From: CAZTNW01 sp964614945
GTDB lineage: Bacteria > Caldisericota > JANLFM01
Direction of reading: 5' to 3'
DNA: 64,000 bases
Assembly (NCBI GenBank): GCA_964614945.1
Contig: CAZTNW010000002.1
Location: 124,001 to 188,000, forward strand
Part shown: in pieces, positions 41,111 to 49,664 of the stretch
Layout: each line of letters starts with the position of its first letter
Numbering within the stretch: the stretch's first letter is position 1
Notes under the pieces: model-generated
The model's database searches: none
What the model was told of the DNA's origin: nothing
The model's input: only the letters and a program-made list of their open reading frames with translations
Translations under genes and position numbers: made by a program

Positions 41111-41439
41111 CCCTCGACTATGCCTGCCCGCCGTAAAAGACACTGCAGGTCCTCGACCATCTCCCGAAAATTCAGCTCCAGCGCCGCCTTCTTGCCTACA
41201 ATAACCATCTGCAAATCCCGGGGAAGGCTGTGCTTGATCTTTTTCAGAGATTCGCGCAGGCGCCTCTTGAGGTGATTGCGCGTCACCGCTTTCCCCACAG
41301 ACCTTCTCACGGTGATCCCAACCTTTGATTCAGCGCCGTCCCTCACCCATCGAAGGACCATAAAATGAGAGCTCATGGTTTTTCCTTCAAGAAAAACCCG
41401 GTCATATTCTCGTCTCAGAAGCTTTCCCGCTTTCGGCAG
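41107..41439 (-). CDS. rnpA: Ribonuclease P protein component, non-standard start
   Basis: About 110 residues. Seen: the RNR motif as AVTRNHLKRRLRE, SKVGITVRRSVGKA and the C-terminal helix. It binds the RNase P RNA in tRNA 5' maturation. Upstream of the first ATG (41376) the frame continues with LPKAGKLLRREYDRVFLEGK, the conserved RnpA N-terminus, but contains no ATG, GTG or TTG. A CTG at 41439 lies 14 bases after AAGGAG and is the best guess. The frame directly follows the rpmH stop. Confidence 0.88.
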   Translation of the reverse strand: MPKAGKLLRREYDRVFLEGKTMSSHFMVLRWVRDGAESKVGITVRRSVGKAVTRNHLKRRLRESLKKIKHSLPRDLQMVIVGKKAALELNFREMVEDLQCLLRRAGIVEG

Positions 41440-41466
41440 GCGAAAAGAGGCGTCTCCTTCCCCAAA

Positions 41467-41604
41467 TTATACAACCGCAACCCGATTGCGGCCTCGGGCT
41501 CTTCTTCTCTTCAAAATATTGCGGCCGCTCCGCGTCTTCATCCTCTTCATAAAACCGAATACACGATGCCGGCGACGGTTATGCGGCTGGAAAGTTCTCT
41601 TCAT
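41467..41604 (-). CDS. rpmH: 50S ribosomal protein L34
   Basis: A 45-residue, strongly basic protein. It begins MKRTFQPHNRRRHRVFGF and contains MKTRSGRNILKRRRARGR, the L34 signature. The ATG at 41604 is preceded by a modest AAGGGAC. It opens the rpmH-rnpA-yidD-yidC-jag operon and has a good promoter at 41646-41674. Its place beside the dnaA region is conserved in many bacteria. Confidence 0.97.
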   Translation of the reverse strand: MKRTFQPHNRRRHRVFGFMKRMKTRSGRNILKRRRARGRNRVAVV

Positions 41605-41645
41605 TACTATTTTGTCCCTTCCGGTTTAAGGCTCAGCGTTTCCCG

Positions 41646-41674
41646 ATTATAGAGAAATCAACCGAAGTGGTCAA
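41646..41674 (-). promoter_or_regulatory. rpmH operon promoter
   Basis: On the minus strand TTGACC (41674-41669), a 17-base spacer and a perfect TATAAT (41651-41646). The leader to the rpmH ATG is about 35 bases. The rest of the 41605-41850 gap holds a weaker TATAAT on the plus strand at 41779-41784, possibly for the ABC transporter. Confidence 0.8.
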
Positions 41675-41850
41675 ATGGCCTTCCCGGAGCAGCAAAACAG
41701 AGGTCCTGACCACGTGTGGGAGATGGCAGAGGAAGGTTTCTCCTCGAATCCTGTTCAACATAAGTCTATTGGCCGTTATATAATAAGCCGCGAGGAAAGG
41801 GGTTGTGCTGCCTCTTCCTCTCTGCTTTCGTGCCTGGAAGGAGCGCAAAC

Positions 41851-42780
41851 TTGGTTGAGGCAGTTCTCACCCGTGATTTGGGGAAAAGATACGGCGACAA
41901 ATGGGCTCTCCGTTCTCTGAATCTCTCTGTTCCTGTGGGCTCTATTTTCGGATTCCTCGGTCCTAATGGTGCGGGCAAGACTACCACCTTGAAGCTTTTG
42001 ACGGGTCTTCGCAGTCCCACTACGGGTGCGGCCTACATTCTCGGGGTCGACGTGCGTAGGGGGTTGCAAAGTCGCCGCCTGTGTGGGTATCTACCGGAGT
42101 CTCCCGCTTTCTATCCCTGGATGAGTGCTCGAGATTACCTGTTATTCGCCGGCCGCCTGGTCGGTCTCAATGGGAAGGCCCTGCGGATGCGGGTCGAATA
42201 TCTGCTGGAGCTGATGGGGCTGCGCAAGGCTCGGGGGCCGCTTCGCGCCTTCTCCCGAGGCATGCGACAACGCCTCGGGATCGCCCAGGCTCTGATCAAT
42301 AACCCTCAGCTCCTGCTTCTGGACGAACCCACCTCTTTCTTGGACCCGATTGGACGCCGCGAGCTGCTGGACACGATTGCCGGCCTGGGAGGAGGGGTGA
42401 CCGTCTTCTTTTCCACGCACATTCTGAACGACCTGGAGCGCATCGCCGATCGTGTGGCTGTTTTGAATGCCGGTCGCCTCCTGATCCAGGCGACCATGGA
42501 AGAGTTGAGAGAAAAATTCCCCTCGAGGACGATCGTCCTTGCCGCAGGAGGAGAAATTACGGATCTCCTCCTGCGCTTCCGCAAGGAGCATTGGGCAAGG
42601 AGTGTACAGGAGGAAGAAGGCGTAATCCGCATCAGCGTCGGCGATCTCGCCTCGGCGCAAGCGGGCATCCCGCGGATTTTAGCCGAAATGGGGTCGCCCC
42701 TCTGCAGAATGGAAATAGAGGAGCCCGATCTGGAGGAAATTTTTGCCGAGGTGCTGAAAGATTCACATGTCAGGATTTAG
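41851..42780 (+). CDS. ABC transporter ATP-binding protein
   Basis: A protein of 309 residues. Seen: Walker A GPNGAGKTTT, the signature SRGMRQRLGIAQAL and Walker B LLLLDEPTSFLDP, followed by a long C-terminal domain seen in drug and bacitracin-type exporters. The TTG at 41851 follows GGAG with seven-base spacing; an upstream GTG at 41803 is less likely. It overlaps the permease gene by 14 bases. The substrate is unknown. The pair sits between rpmH and dnaA, normally a quiet intergenic region. Confidence 0.88.
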   Translation: MVEAVLTRDLGKRYGDKWALRSLNLSVPVGSIFGFLGPNGAGKTTTLKLLTGLRSPTTGAAYILGVDVRRGLQSRRLCGYLPESPAFYPWMSARDYLLFAGRLVGLNGKALRMRVEYLLELMGLRKARGPLRAFSRGMRQRLGIAQALINNPQLLLLDEPTSFLDPIGRRELLDTIAGLGGGVTVFFSTHILNDLERIADRVAVLNAGRLLIQATMEELREKFPSRTIVLAAGGEITDLLLRFRKEHWARSVQEEEGVIRISVGDLASAQAGIPRILAEMGSPLCRMEIEEPDLEEIFAEVLKDSHVRI

Positions 42781-43531
42781 AGCTCTGCTATATAAGGAGG
42801 TCCTGGAATGGGTGAGAACTGGTCGCTGGTTCTTTTTGGCATCTTTTTTCCTCATTTTGGGCATCGCCGTCCCCCTCTCCTTCCGTTTTCTACCGCAATT
42901 TGTTCCGCTAGAGATAAAACCCCTCCTCCAGCAGGTTTTCTCCTCCTCCGCGCCGGATGTGGCGGCCAACACCTTCAAGAACCTGGCCCAGGTCGGGATC
43001 TTAATCCTGGTCCTTATCTCCGCCGGCTCCGTCGCACATGAAGTTTCTCACAGGCAACTGGAACTTGTCTTTGCCAAACCGGTCGGGCGCACAGCCCTGC
43101 TCTGGGCGAAATGGAGCACGCTCTCCGTTGCTTTTCTCACCTCGCTGGCAATTGGACTGCTGGCAAACTACTTTTATACTGCTGCCCTCTTCCCGCCACC
43201 CCTCCCAGCGATAGAGTATTGGCTTGGGGGAGCCCTCTTCTTTCTCTACGGCCTTTTCGCCCTTTCGCTTGTCTTCCTGGCCAGCACCCTCTTTCCTTCC
43301 ATCTGGGCCGCCATTTTCTCGCTATCTTTATTACTTTTGCTTTCCTTCATTCCGGTTATCTTGCCTACATCCTCCGGCTTCTTGCCCTCAGCCCTCCTGG
43401 AATGCTCCAGCCTAGTCGCCCGGGGCGAGCTTCCGGTCGCGGAAGCCTCTACGGAGGTTTTATTGACGCTTTCCGCGACACTGTTTCTGCTTCTTCTGGC
43501 TTCCTTCGCCATTCGTCGTAAAGAGCTTTGA
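42767..43531 (+). CDS. ABC-2 family transporter permease
   Basis: A protein of 254 residues with about six membrane helices. Its N-terminus (MSGFRALLYKEVLEWVR) and the loop VAHEVSHRQLELVFAKPVGR are typical of ABC-2 permeases. It partners with the ATPase gene it overlaps. A TATAAGGAGG-type site lies within the preceding gene. It is not related in position to the decayed ABC-2 gene at 26.6-27.3 kb. Confidence 0.85.
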   Translation: MSGFRALLYKEVLEWVRTGRWFFLASFFLILGIAVPLSFRFLPQFVPLEIKPLLQQVFSSSAPDVAANTFKNLAQVGILILVLISAGSVAHEVSHRQLELVFAKPVGRTALLWAKWSTLSVAFLTSLAIGLLANYFYTAALFPPPLPAIEYWLGGALFFLYGLFALSLVFLASTLFPSIWAAIFSLSLLLLLSFIPVILPTSSGFLPSALLECSSLVARGELPVAEASTEVLLTLSATLFLLLLASFAIRRKEL

Positions 43532-43556
43532 GCTTCCCGCACGGCTTTCTCCCTTC

Positions 43557-43585
43557 TTGCCCCCTCCTCTGAACTCTGTTAGATT
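43557..43585 (+). promoter_or_regulatory. dnaA promoter
   Basis: TTGCCC (43557-43562), a 17-base spacer and TAGATT (43580-43585). The leader of about 70 bases contains two DnaA boxes, so DnaA may repress its own transcription. Confidence 0.55.
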
Positions 43586-43609
43586 AAATCTTGCCTCGCT
43601 GGTTTAGGT

Positions 43610-43618
43610 TTATCCACT
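43610..43618 (+). promoter_or_regulatory. DnaA box (8 of 9)
   Basis: TTATCCACT, one mismatch from the TTATCCACA consensus, in the dnaA leader. Confidence 0.7.
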
Positions 43619-43632
43619 TTCTCAACAGGCCC

Positions 43633-43641
43633 TGTGGATAA
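43633..43641 (-). promoter_or_regulatory. DnaA box (perfect)
   Basis: TGTGGATAA on the plus strand, that is TTATCCACA on the minus strand. It faces the box at 43610 with 14 bases between them. Confidence 0.85.
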
Positions 43642-43661
43642 GTTAGAAATTGGAGGGAGAA

Positions 43662-45005
43662 ATGTCAGAGATTTTGCGTGACGAAGCGGAGAGTTTATGG
43701 GAAAAAGTACTGGAATCCCTAAGAGCACAACTCAGCAGGCCTGCTTATGAAACCTGGTTAAAGGCCACAAGAGCCCTCTCTCTGAGCGAGAGTCTCCTGC
43801 TCGTGGGGGTCCCCAATGAATTTGCCCGGGATTGGCTGCAGACCCGCCTTTACTCCCTGATAAGAAGCACCCTGAGCATCGCCCGCGGGGAAGATACCGA
43901 GGTAGAATTTCAGGTCGTCCCCTTGGCGCGCAAGAGCTCTGCCGCACAGGTGTTGCAGGAAAGAGCGCCATCTTCTCGCCCGGCTTTTAATCCTCGCTAT
44001 ACCTTCTCCTCTTTCGTCGTGGGGAATTCCAATCGCTTCGCTCACGCCGCCTCCCTCGCTGTCGCTGAGGCGCCTGGGCGTTCATACAACCCGCTCTTCA
44101 TCTACGGCGGGGTCGGGCTGGGAAAGACACATCTCCTTCAAGCCATCGGCAACCACGTTCTGAGCAAAAGTCCTCCCCTGCGGGTCTATTACATCTCCTC
44201 CGAGCGGTTCACGAACGAGGTTATAAACAGTATCCGCGATCACCGGATGGTTGAATTTCGCGAACGATACCGCACCACCGATGCCCTATTGATCGACGAT
44301 ATTCAGTTCATTGCGGGAAAGGAAAGCACCCAGGAGGAATTCTTCCACACCTTCAACGCCCTGCACGAAGCTAATAAACAGATCATAATTTCCTCCGACC
44401 GCCCTCCGCGGGAAATTCCCACCCTGGAGGATCGTCTCCGCTCTCGCTTCGAGTGGGGCCTGATTGCTGATATTCAGGCCCCTGACTTCGAAACGCGCAC
44501 TGCAATTCTGAAGAAAAAAACCGAGGCCGAGGAGCTTTTCGTTCCTGAAGAGGTGTTGGAATATATCGCCGGAAACATAACGAGCAACATCCGTGAGCTG
44601 GAGGGCGCCTTGATCCGCCTGTCCGCTTATGCTTCCCTTTACAATAAGGAAATTGAGCTTCCGATGGCCATGTCTGTCTTGCGGGATATTATTCCCGTAG
44701 CGGAGCGGCCGATAAGCATTCTGGAAATTCAGCGCGCCGTGGCGACGTATTTTCAGATATCGTCAGAGGAGATGACCGCGAAAAAACGGTCTCGTGACGT
44801 TTCTTATCCGCGACAGATAGCTATGTATCTGTCGCGCGAGCTCACAGACTCCTCTCTGCCTCAAATCGGGGAGTCTTTCGGCGGCCGTGATCACACGACT
44901 GTCCTCTATGCCTGCGAGAAAGTGAGAGCTGAACTTGAGGCAGACATCAACCTGCGCACGGCTGTTGAGGAGATTAAAAAAAGCCTTTCTCCTGGTTCCC
45001 GCTGA
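43662..45005 (+). CDS. dnaA: Chromosomal replication initiator DnaA
   Basis: A protein of 447 residues. Domain I (LWEKVLESLRAQLSRPAYETWL), a short linker, and the AAA+ domain with GGVGLGKTHLLQAIGNH, LLIDDIQFIAGK and the initiator-specific motif. Domain IV carries the signature FGGRDHTTVLYACEKV. It binds DnaA boxes and melts oriC. The ATG at 43662 follows GGAGGGAGAA; an upstream in-frame TTG at 43650 overlaps that site. DnaA boxes lie both before and after the gene. Confidence 0.97.
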   Translation: MSEILRDEAESLWEKVLESLRAQLSRPAYETWLKATRALSLSESLLLVGVPNEFARDWLQTRLYSLIRSTLSIARGEDTEVEFQVVPLARKSSAAQVLQERAPSSRPAFNPRYTFSSFVVGNSNRFAHAASLAVAEAPGRSYNPLFIYGGVGLGKTHLLQAIGNHVLSKSPPLRVYYISSERFTNEVINSIRDHRMVEFRERYRTTDALLIDDIQFIAGKESTQEEFFHTFNALHEANKQIIISSDRPPREIPTLEDRLRSRFEWGLIADIQAPDFETRTAILKKKTEAEELFVPEEVLEYIAGNITSNIRELEGALIRLSAYASLYNKEIELPMAMSVLRDIIPVAERPISILEIQRAVATYFQISSEEMTAKKRSRDVSYPRQIAMYLSRELTDSSLPQIGESFGGRDHTTVLYACEKVRAELEADINLRTAVEEIKKSLSPGSR

Positions 45006-45213
45006 TTCTCCACAGCAGCGCTCCCCCTTCTTGCGGAAAGTGAGTAAAATAGAAGGGGAAAAAAATTCTCCACATAAGCCACAGAGAAATCCACAGCCAC
45101 AACGGAGAAAAAGTAGCGGTCCGGAGAGCGGTAGAGGGGGTTTTCAACAGCGTTTGTTTTCCCCTACTACTACTATCTCTAAATAAGAAAAGATAATAGG
45201 AGAAGGTGAAAAA
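45006..45213. other. Putative oriC region between dnaA and dnaN
   Basis: The 208-base gap holds two TTCTCCACA boxes (45006-45014 and 45066-45074, 8 of 9), AAATCCACA (45087-45095, 7 of 9) and TTTTCAACA near 45140-45150 (7 of 9). A CTA repeat (45164-45178) follows, and then an A/T-rich stretch before dnaN. The layout matches the unwinding side of origins such as that of Bacillus subtilis. No perfect DnaA box is present in this half. Confidence 0.7.
45164..45178. promoter_or_regulatory. DnaA-trio-like CTA repeat
   Basis: CTACTACTACTATCT reads as 3'-GAT-5' triplets on the lower strand. This is the DnaA-trio motif bound by DnaA as single strand during melting, in the expected orientation (dnaA to dnaN) and next to an A/T-rich segment. 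Confidence 0.6.
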
Positions 45214-46317
45214 ATGCGGGTGAAGTGTAAGAAGGAAGATCTAATAAAAAATATTGGAGCGGTACAACGCGCTGTGTCGGGACGAAGCACATTACCTATT
45301 TTGAATAATATCCTGATCGATGTAAAAGGGGAGAAGATTCGTCTTGTCGCTACCGACCTGGAGATCGGGATCGAAGCACTGTTACCCGCAGTTGTACAAA
45401 AGGAAGGTACTATTACCTTCCCAGCAAAATATCTTTTGGAAATCGTTCGCCGTCTTTCAGGGGAAGAGGTGGAACTTTATGTGGAAAAGGGAACACAAAT
45501 TAACATTCAGAGTGAAAAAGCCCACTTCACAATGAACGGCCTATCGGCAGAGGAATTCCCGCTCCTGCCGGAAATTAAAGATGGAAATAAGCTGAGGATA
45601 GGGCAGAAGGAGCTGCAGGAGATAATTGAGAGAACCACCTTCGCCTGCTCTAAGGACGAGACTACCCGGCCGGAGCTGAGCGGGGTGCTTTTTTTAATAG
45701 CTGAGGATAAAATACAGGCGGTGGCTACGGATGGAAGCCGCCTGGCCCTGAAAGAACTCGAGTGGAAAAGCGGAATCGAAGCCAAACAGGACGTTCTTAT
45801 TCCCAGCAGGGCGCTGGAGGAATTAGAGCGCATACTCCCGGACGGGGAGGGAGACGTAGAAATTATCGTGGGAAATAATCAGGTGGATTTTTCCCTTCCC
45901 TCGAAGAAGCTTGTTACTAGAAAAATTCAAAACCGCTTCCCGAATTGGGAGCAGGTTATTCCAAGTGAGTTTCAAATGACCTTTCTCGTGGAGACAGCCC
46001 GCCTGCAGGAAGCACTGGATCGCTGCTCTCTCCTGGCCCGGTTGGTAAACAACCGGGTTCGCCTGCAGGGGGAAGGAACAAGCTTTGTTCTCTCTGCCGC
46101 AGCGCCGGAGGTAGGAAGCGTGGAAGAGGAGCTTTCCTGGACCAAGGGCGAGGGAGAGATTGATATGGGATTCAACGTGCGCTTCTTACTGGACGGGATA
46201 CGCAACATAAAGACAGAACATGCTTTTCTCGGTTACACTGGAAAGGAGCGTCCCCTTGTGATTCGCCCTTCGGACGAGAAGGGATTTCTCTACCTGGCCA
46301 TGCCTCTCCGCACCTGA
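45214..46317 (+). CDS. dnaN: DNA polymerase III beta subunit (sliding clamp)
   Basis: A protein of 367 residues that forms the dimeric clamp tethering the polymerase. Seen: MRVKCKKEDLIKNIGAVQRAVSGR, TLPILNNILIDV, the domain II region with VATDGSRLAL, and the end RPSDEKGFLYLAMPLRT that closes the hydrophobic pocket domain. GGAGAAGGTGAAAAA precedes the ATG. It lies in the standard dnaA-dnaN-recF order. Confidence 0.97.
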   Translation: MRVKCKKEDLIKNIGAVQRAVSGRSTLPILNNILIDVKGEKIRLVATDLEIGIEALLPAVVQKEGTITFPAKYLLEIVRRLSGEEVELYVEKGTQINIQSEKAHFTMNGLSAEEFPLLPEIKDGNKLRIGQKELQEIIERTTFACSKDETTRPELSGVLFLIAEDKIQAVATDGSRLALKELEWKSGIEAKQDVLIPSRALEELERILPDGEGDVEIIVGNNQVDFSLPSKKLVTRKIQNRFPNWEQVIPSEFQMTFLVETARLQEALDRCSLLARLVNNRVRLQGEGTSFVLSAAAPEVGSVEEELSWTKGEGEIDMGFNVRFLLDGIRNIKTEHAFLGYTGKERPLVIRPSDEKGFLYLAMPLRT

Positions 46318-46326
46318 AGCCGCGTT

Positions 46327-47424
46327 TTGCTTCTCCTTCAGCTCGCCGCGCGCGGATTCCGCAACCTGAAAGAACAGACCCTAGGCTTTAAAGGAGGCCT
46401 CCAGGTTTTTGTTGGCGCCAATGCTCAGGGGAAGACCAATATTCTGGAGGCCATCTTTTGCCTCGCCTCGGGCCGCTCTTTTCGCTCCATCGACGATACT
46501 GCTCTATTGCAGAACGACGCCCCATCCTACCTCCTGGAGGGGCTGGTTGCCCGGGAGAGCGACCGGATCAAAGTCCGCCTCTCGTACGCCAGAGATGGCC
46601 GGCGCAAGACGGCGGAGATCAACTCATTGCCCCTGCGCAGGGCGGCAGACCTATGGTCAGAGGTAAAGGCCGTAGCTTTCTCTCCCGCGGACAGCCAGAT
46701 TATAAAGGGGCCGCCGCTTTTAAGAAGACGATTTCTCAATCGTTTCCTTTGTCAGGCCTCACCTCGCTATCGCTTCACTCTCCTCCGTTTCGGACAGGCC
46801 CTGAGGCAGCGCAATTTTCTTCTGAAAGAGGAGCGTAGGGGAGGGAGAGGAGAGAGCCGACCGGCATGGGAAGAGGCCTACACGAACTTCGGACAGGCCC
46901 TGGTGGAAATGAGGGAGAGGCAAATTCTCTCCCTCGAGTCGGCTGCTCGTGGTTTTTATTCCCGCCTTGGGATGGACGAGGGCTCTCTTGGCTTGCGTTA
47001 TGCTCCCTCCAGCCGGAACCTGAGAGAGGATCTGAGAAAGAACCAGAGCAAAGAACTCTGGGCAGGCACCAGCCTCTGCGGCCCGCATCTGGATGACATA
47101 GAAATTTGCCTGGGGGGAAAAGAGGCCCGCGTTTACGCTTCCGAGGGAGAAGCACGGATTGCCGCACTTGCTCTGCGGCTGGGGGAGTGGGACTCTCTTC
47201 TGCGCGAGACAAGCGAGGCCCCGCTCTTATTGCTGGATGACGCCCTTTCCGAGCTGGACGAGAAAAGGCAGGTCGCCCTCCTCGGCCAGCTGGTACAATG
47301 CCCGCAGGTTTTTTTGAGCGCAGTTTCTGCCAAGTTTTTCCCCGATCCTTATTCAAAGGAGGTTCAGTTCTTTTTTGTCCAGGCCGGAGAAGCGAAGAAA
47401 AAAATCCCTGACCGCCCTTGCTGA
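46327..47424 (+). CDS. recF: DNA repair protein RecF
   Basis: A 365-residue SMC-like ATPase that helps load RecA at gaps. Seen: LAARGFRNLKEQTLGF, Walker A GANAQGKTNILEA, the signature region with YASEGEARIAALALRLGEW in pieces, and LLLLDDALSELDEKRQ. The start is TTG at 46327, nine bases after the dnaN stop in the same frame, without a clear Shine-Dalgarno. The last 50 bases overlap the next gene. Confidence 0.93.
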   Translation: MLLLQLAARGFRNLKEQTLGFKGGLQVFVGANAQGKTNILEAIFCLASGRSFRSIDDTALLQNDAPSYLLEGLVARESDRIKVRLSYARDGRRKTAEINSLPLRRAADLWSEVKAVAFSPADSQIIKGPPLLRRRFLNRFLCQASPRYRFTLLRFGQALRQRNFLLKEERRGGRGESRPAWEEAYTNFGQALVEMRERQILSLESAARGFYSRLGMDEGSLGLRYAPSSRNLREDLRKNQSKELWAGTSLCGPHLDDIEICLGGKEARVYASEGEARIAALALRLGEWDSLLRETSEAPLLLLDDALSELDEKRQVALLGQLVQCPQVFLSAVSAKFFPDPYSKEVQFFFVQAGEAKKKIPDRPC

Positions 47425-47716
47425 AGTGCTCGACACCGCTCTGGCGGAGATGGGGCTCAGCGCAAAACTGACTGAGGCCAGCGTGCGCTGCGCGTGGAAG
47501 GTCTGTGCCCCGGCCTCCCTCAGGGAGAATACGCGCTTCCTCAGGTTCGGCGACGGGGTGGTTGAGATCGCCTGCGCTTCCTCTACCTGGGCCCAGGCCC
47601 TTCGCCTCATCCAGATAGAGATACGAGATAAGATGAATCGCTTTCTCGGCAAGCCCACTGTCAGGGAGCTGAGGGCCGGAGGAAGTGGAAAGGGCCGCAG
47701 GGAAAAGGTAAAATAA
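47375..47716 (+). CDS. DciA-like (DUF721) protein
   Basis: A protein of 113 residues. The central region (LAEVLDTALAEMGLSAKLTEA, then VCAPASLRENTRFLRFGDGVVEIACASSTWAQAL in pieces) matches DUF721. This family includes DciA, which supports replicative helicase loading in many bacteria. The start is a TTG at 47375, 12 bases after AAGGAGG, inside recF. Its position between recF and gyrB is conserved in many genomes. Confidence 0.85.
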   Translation: MSRPEKRRKKSLTALAEVLDTALAEMGLSAKLTEASVRCAWKVCAPASLRENTRFLRFGDGVVEIACASSTWAQALRLIQIEIRDKMNRFLGKPTVRELRAGGSGKGRREKVK

Positions 47717-47720
47717 AATC

Positions 47721-49616
47721 ATGGAAAAGGCCAAATACGACAGCAACGACATCCAGGTCCTTGAAGGTTTGGAAGGGGTGCGCAAGCGCCCCAGCATGTA
47801 TATCGGTTCCACCAGCGCTCAGGGGCTGCATCATTTGATTTACGAGGTGGTCGACAATTCAATCGATGAAGCGATGGCCGGAGCTTGCGACCAAATCGAG
47901 GTGACCATCACCGAGGATAACGCCGTAATCGTAGACGATAATGGTCGGGGCATCCCGGTCGGCATTGTGCCGAGGCTGAACCTCCCCGGACTGGAGGTGG
48001 TTCTCACCCGCCTGCACGCCGGAGCCAAGTTCGGCGGAGAATCCTATAAAGTTTCCGGCGGCCTCCACGGCGTGGGGCTCTCCGTGGTGAACGCCCTTTC
48101 GGAGAAAATGGATGTAGAGGTCCGGCAAAACAACCGCATCTATCGACAGGAGTTCGCCCGCGGCAAACCGGTGGCTCCCATGCAGGAAGTGGAGGGGGGC
48201 ACCGAAAAAACAGGGACGCGCATTTTCTTTCGGCCCGACCCCCGGATTTTTGAGACGCTGTGCTTTGATTCCGATGCGATCCTTCAGCGCCTACAGGAGC
48301 TTGCTTTCCTCAACAGAGGAGTCCGCATTAGCTTCAGGGACGAGCGAAACGGGAAAACGGAGGAGTTTTTTTATGAGGGAGGCATCTCCTCCTTTGTCCT
48401 CCATCTCAATCAGGATAAGGAGCCGCTACACGATCCGATTTACATCGGTTCGAGCACGGATAAGGTGATCGTGGAAGCGGCAATCCAGTACAATGCGGGG
48501 TTTGCTGACCAAGTCCTCTCCTTTGCCAACAGCATCAACACCACCGAGGGGGGCATGCACCTCACAGGCTTCCGCGCCGCTCTTACTCGCTCCTTCAATG
48601 ACTGGGCACGAAAGAACAACGTCTTGAAGAACGGGGATCAGCCTTTTTCCGGAGAAGATGTGCGCGAGGGACTTGCAGCCGTCATCTCGGTCAGACTCGT
48701 GGACCCTCAGTTCGAGGGGCAGACGAAAACCAAGCTGGGCAATTGGGCCGTGAGAGGGATTACGGAGACCATAGTTTCCGAGGCGCTGAGCGAACACCTG
48801 GAGAATAATCCCCAGACCGCCCGAAAAATTGTGAATAAGATCTTGTTAGCCATGCGAGCGCGAGAAGCAGCCCGCAAGGCCAGAGAGCTCACCCGGCGCA
48901 AGAGCGCATTGGAGTTTTCCCCTCTTCCCGGGAAACTGGCTGATTGTACAGAGCGAGACCCGGCCAAAAGCGAGATCTTCATCGTGGAAGGAGACTCGGC
49001 CGGGGGATCCGCCAAACAGGGACGCGACCGCTCCTTCCAAGCCATTCTGCCCCTCCGGGGAAAGATCCTGAATGTGGAGAAGACCAACCTGCACAAGATC
49101 CTGTCCAACGAAGAGATCCGGGCGATCATTACCTCGCTGGACTGCGGCATCACCGAAGAGTTCGACCGCACGCGCCTGCGCTATCAGAAGGTTATCATCA
49201 TGTCCGATGCAGATGTCGATGGCTCTCACATTCGCACCCTGCTTTTGACCTTTTTTTACCGCTTCATGAAAGCCCTGATCGAGGAGGGCTACGTTTATAT
49301 AGCTCAACCCCCTCTCTACGGCGTTCGTACAGGGAAGGAGACCAAGTATCTGTACAGCGACTCCGAGCTGCAGGCCTTTCTGTCACAGACGCCACGCAAC
49401 ATTGAGGTCCAGCGGTTTAAGGGTTTGGGCGAAATGAATCCGGAACAGCTCTGGGAAACCACGATGAACCCGAGTTCGCGCACTATCCTCCGTGTCACCT
49501 TAGAGGATGCTGAAGCAGCAGAAGAGATCTTCTCCGTGCTCATGGGCGACAGAGTGGAGCCGCGCAAAGAATTCATTTCAGCCCACGCCAGAGAGGTGCG
49601 TAACCTTGACATCTGA
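47721..49616 (+). CDS. gyrB: DNA gyrase subunit B
   Basis: A 631-residue ATPase subunit of gyrase. Seen: the GHKL ATP site (VDNSIDEAMAG, DDNGRGIPVG, GGLHGVGLSVVNALS), the transducer lysine region QTKTKLGN, and the TOPRIM elements VEGDSAGGSAKQGRDR and DADVDGSHIRTLLL. The length is the short GyrB form without the proteobacterial insert. gyrA is not next; a phosphofructokinase gene follows instead. Confidence 0.97.
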   Translation: MEKAKYDSNDIQVLEGLEGVRKRPSMYIGSTSAQGLHHLIYEVVDNSIDEAMAGACDQIEVTITEDNAVIVDDNGRGIPVGIVPRLNLPGLEVVLTRLHAGAKFGGESYKVSGGLHGVGLSVVNALSEKMDVEVRQNNRIYRQEFARGKPVAPMQEVEGGTEKTGTRIFFRPDPRIFETLCFDSDAILQRLQELAFLNRGVRISFRDERNGKTEEFFYEGGISSFVLHLNQDKEPLHDPIYIGSSTDKVIVEAAIQYNAGFADQVLSFANSINTTEGGMHLTGFRAALTRSFNDWARKNNVLKNGDQPFSGEDVREGLAAVISVRLVDPQFEGQTKTKLGNWAVRGITETIVSEALSEHLENNPQTARKIVNKILLAMRAREAARKARELTRRKSALEFSPLPGKLADCTERDPAKSEIFIVEGDSAGGSAKQGRDRSFQAILPLRGKILNVEKTNLHKILSNEEIRAIITSLDCGITEEFDRTRLRYQKVIIMSDADVDGSHIRTLLLTFFYRFMKALIEEGYVYIAQPPLYGVRTGKETKYLYSDSELQAFLSQTPRNIEVQRFKGLGEMNPEQLWETTMNPSSRTILRVTLEDAEAAEEIFSVLMGDRVEPRKEFISAHAREVRNLDI

Positions 49617-49664
49617 GCTATTTTCAGAGGCAGCCTAATTCATGGTTTTTGAGGAGGATGAAAA

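Noticed and set aside
41708..41722. CACGTG palindrome as a second parS
   Set aside because: The flanks (CTGAC-CACGTG-TGGGA) lack the TTTCAC/GTGAAA arms.
46775..47812. A 345-codon minus-strand open frame
   Set aside because: Antisense to recF, the DciA-like gene and the gyrB start; low-complexity Pro/Arg/Gly-rich product.
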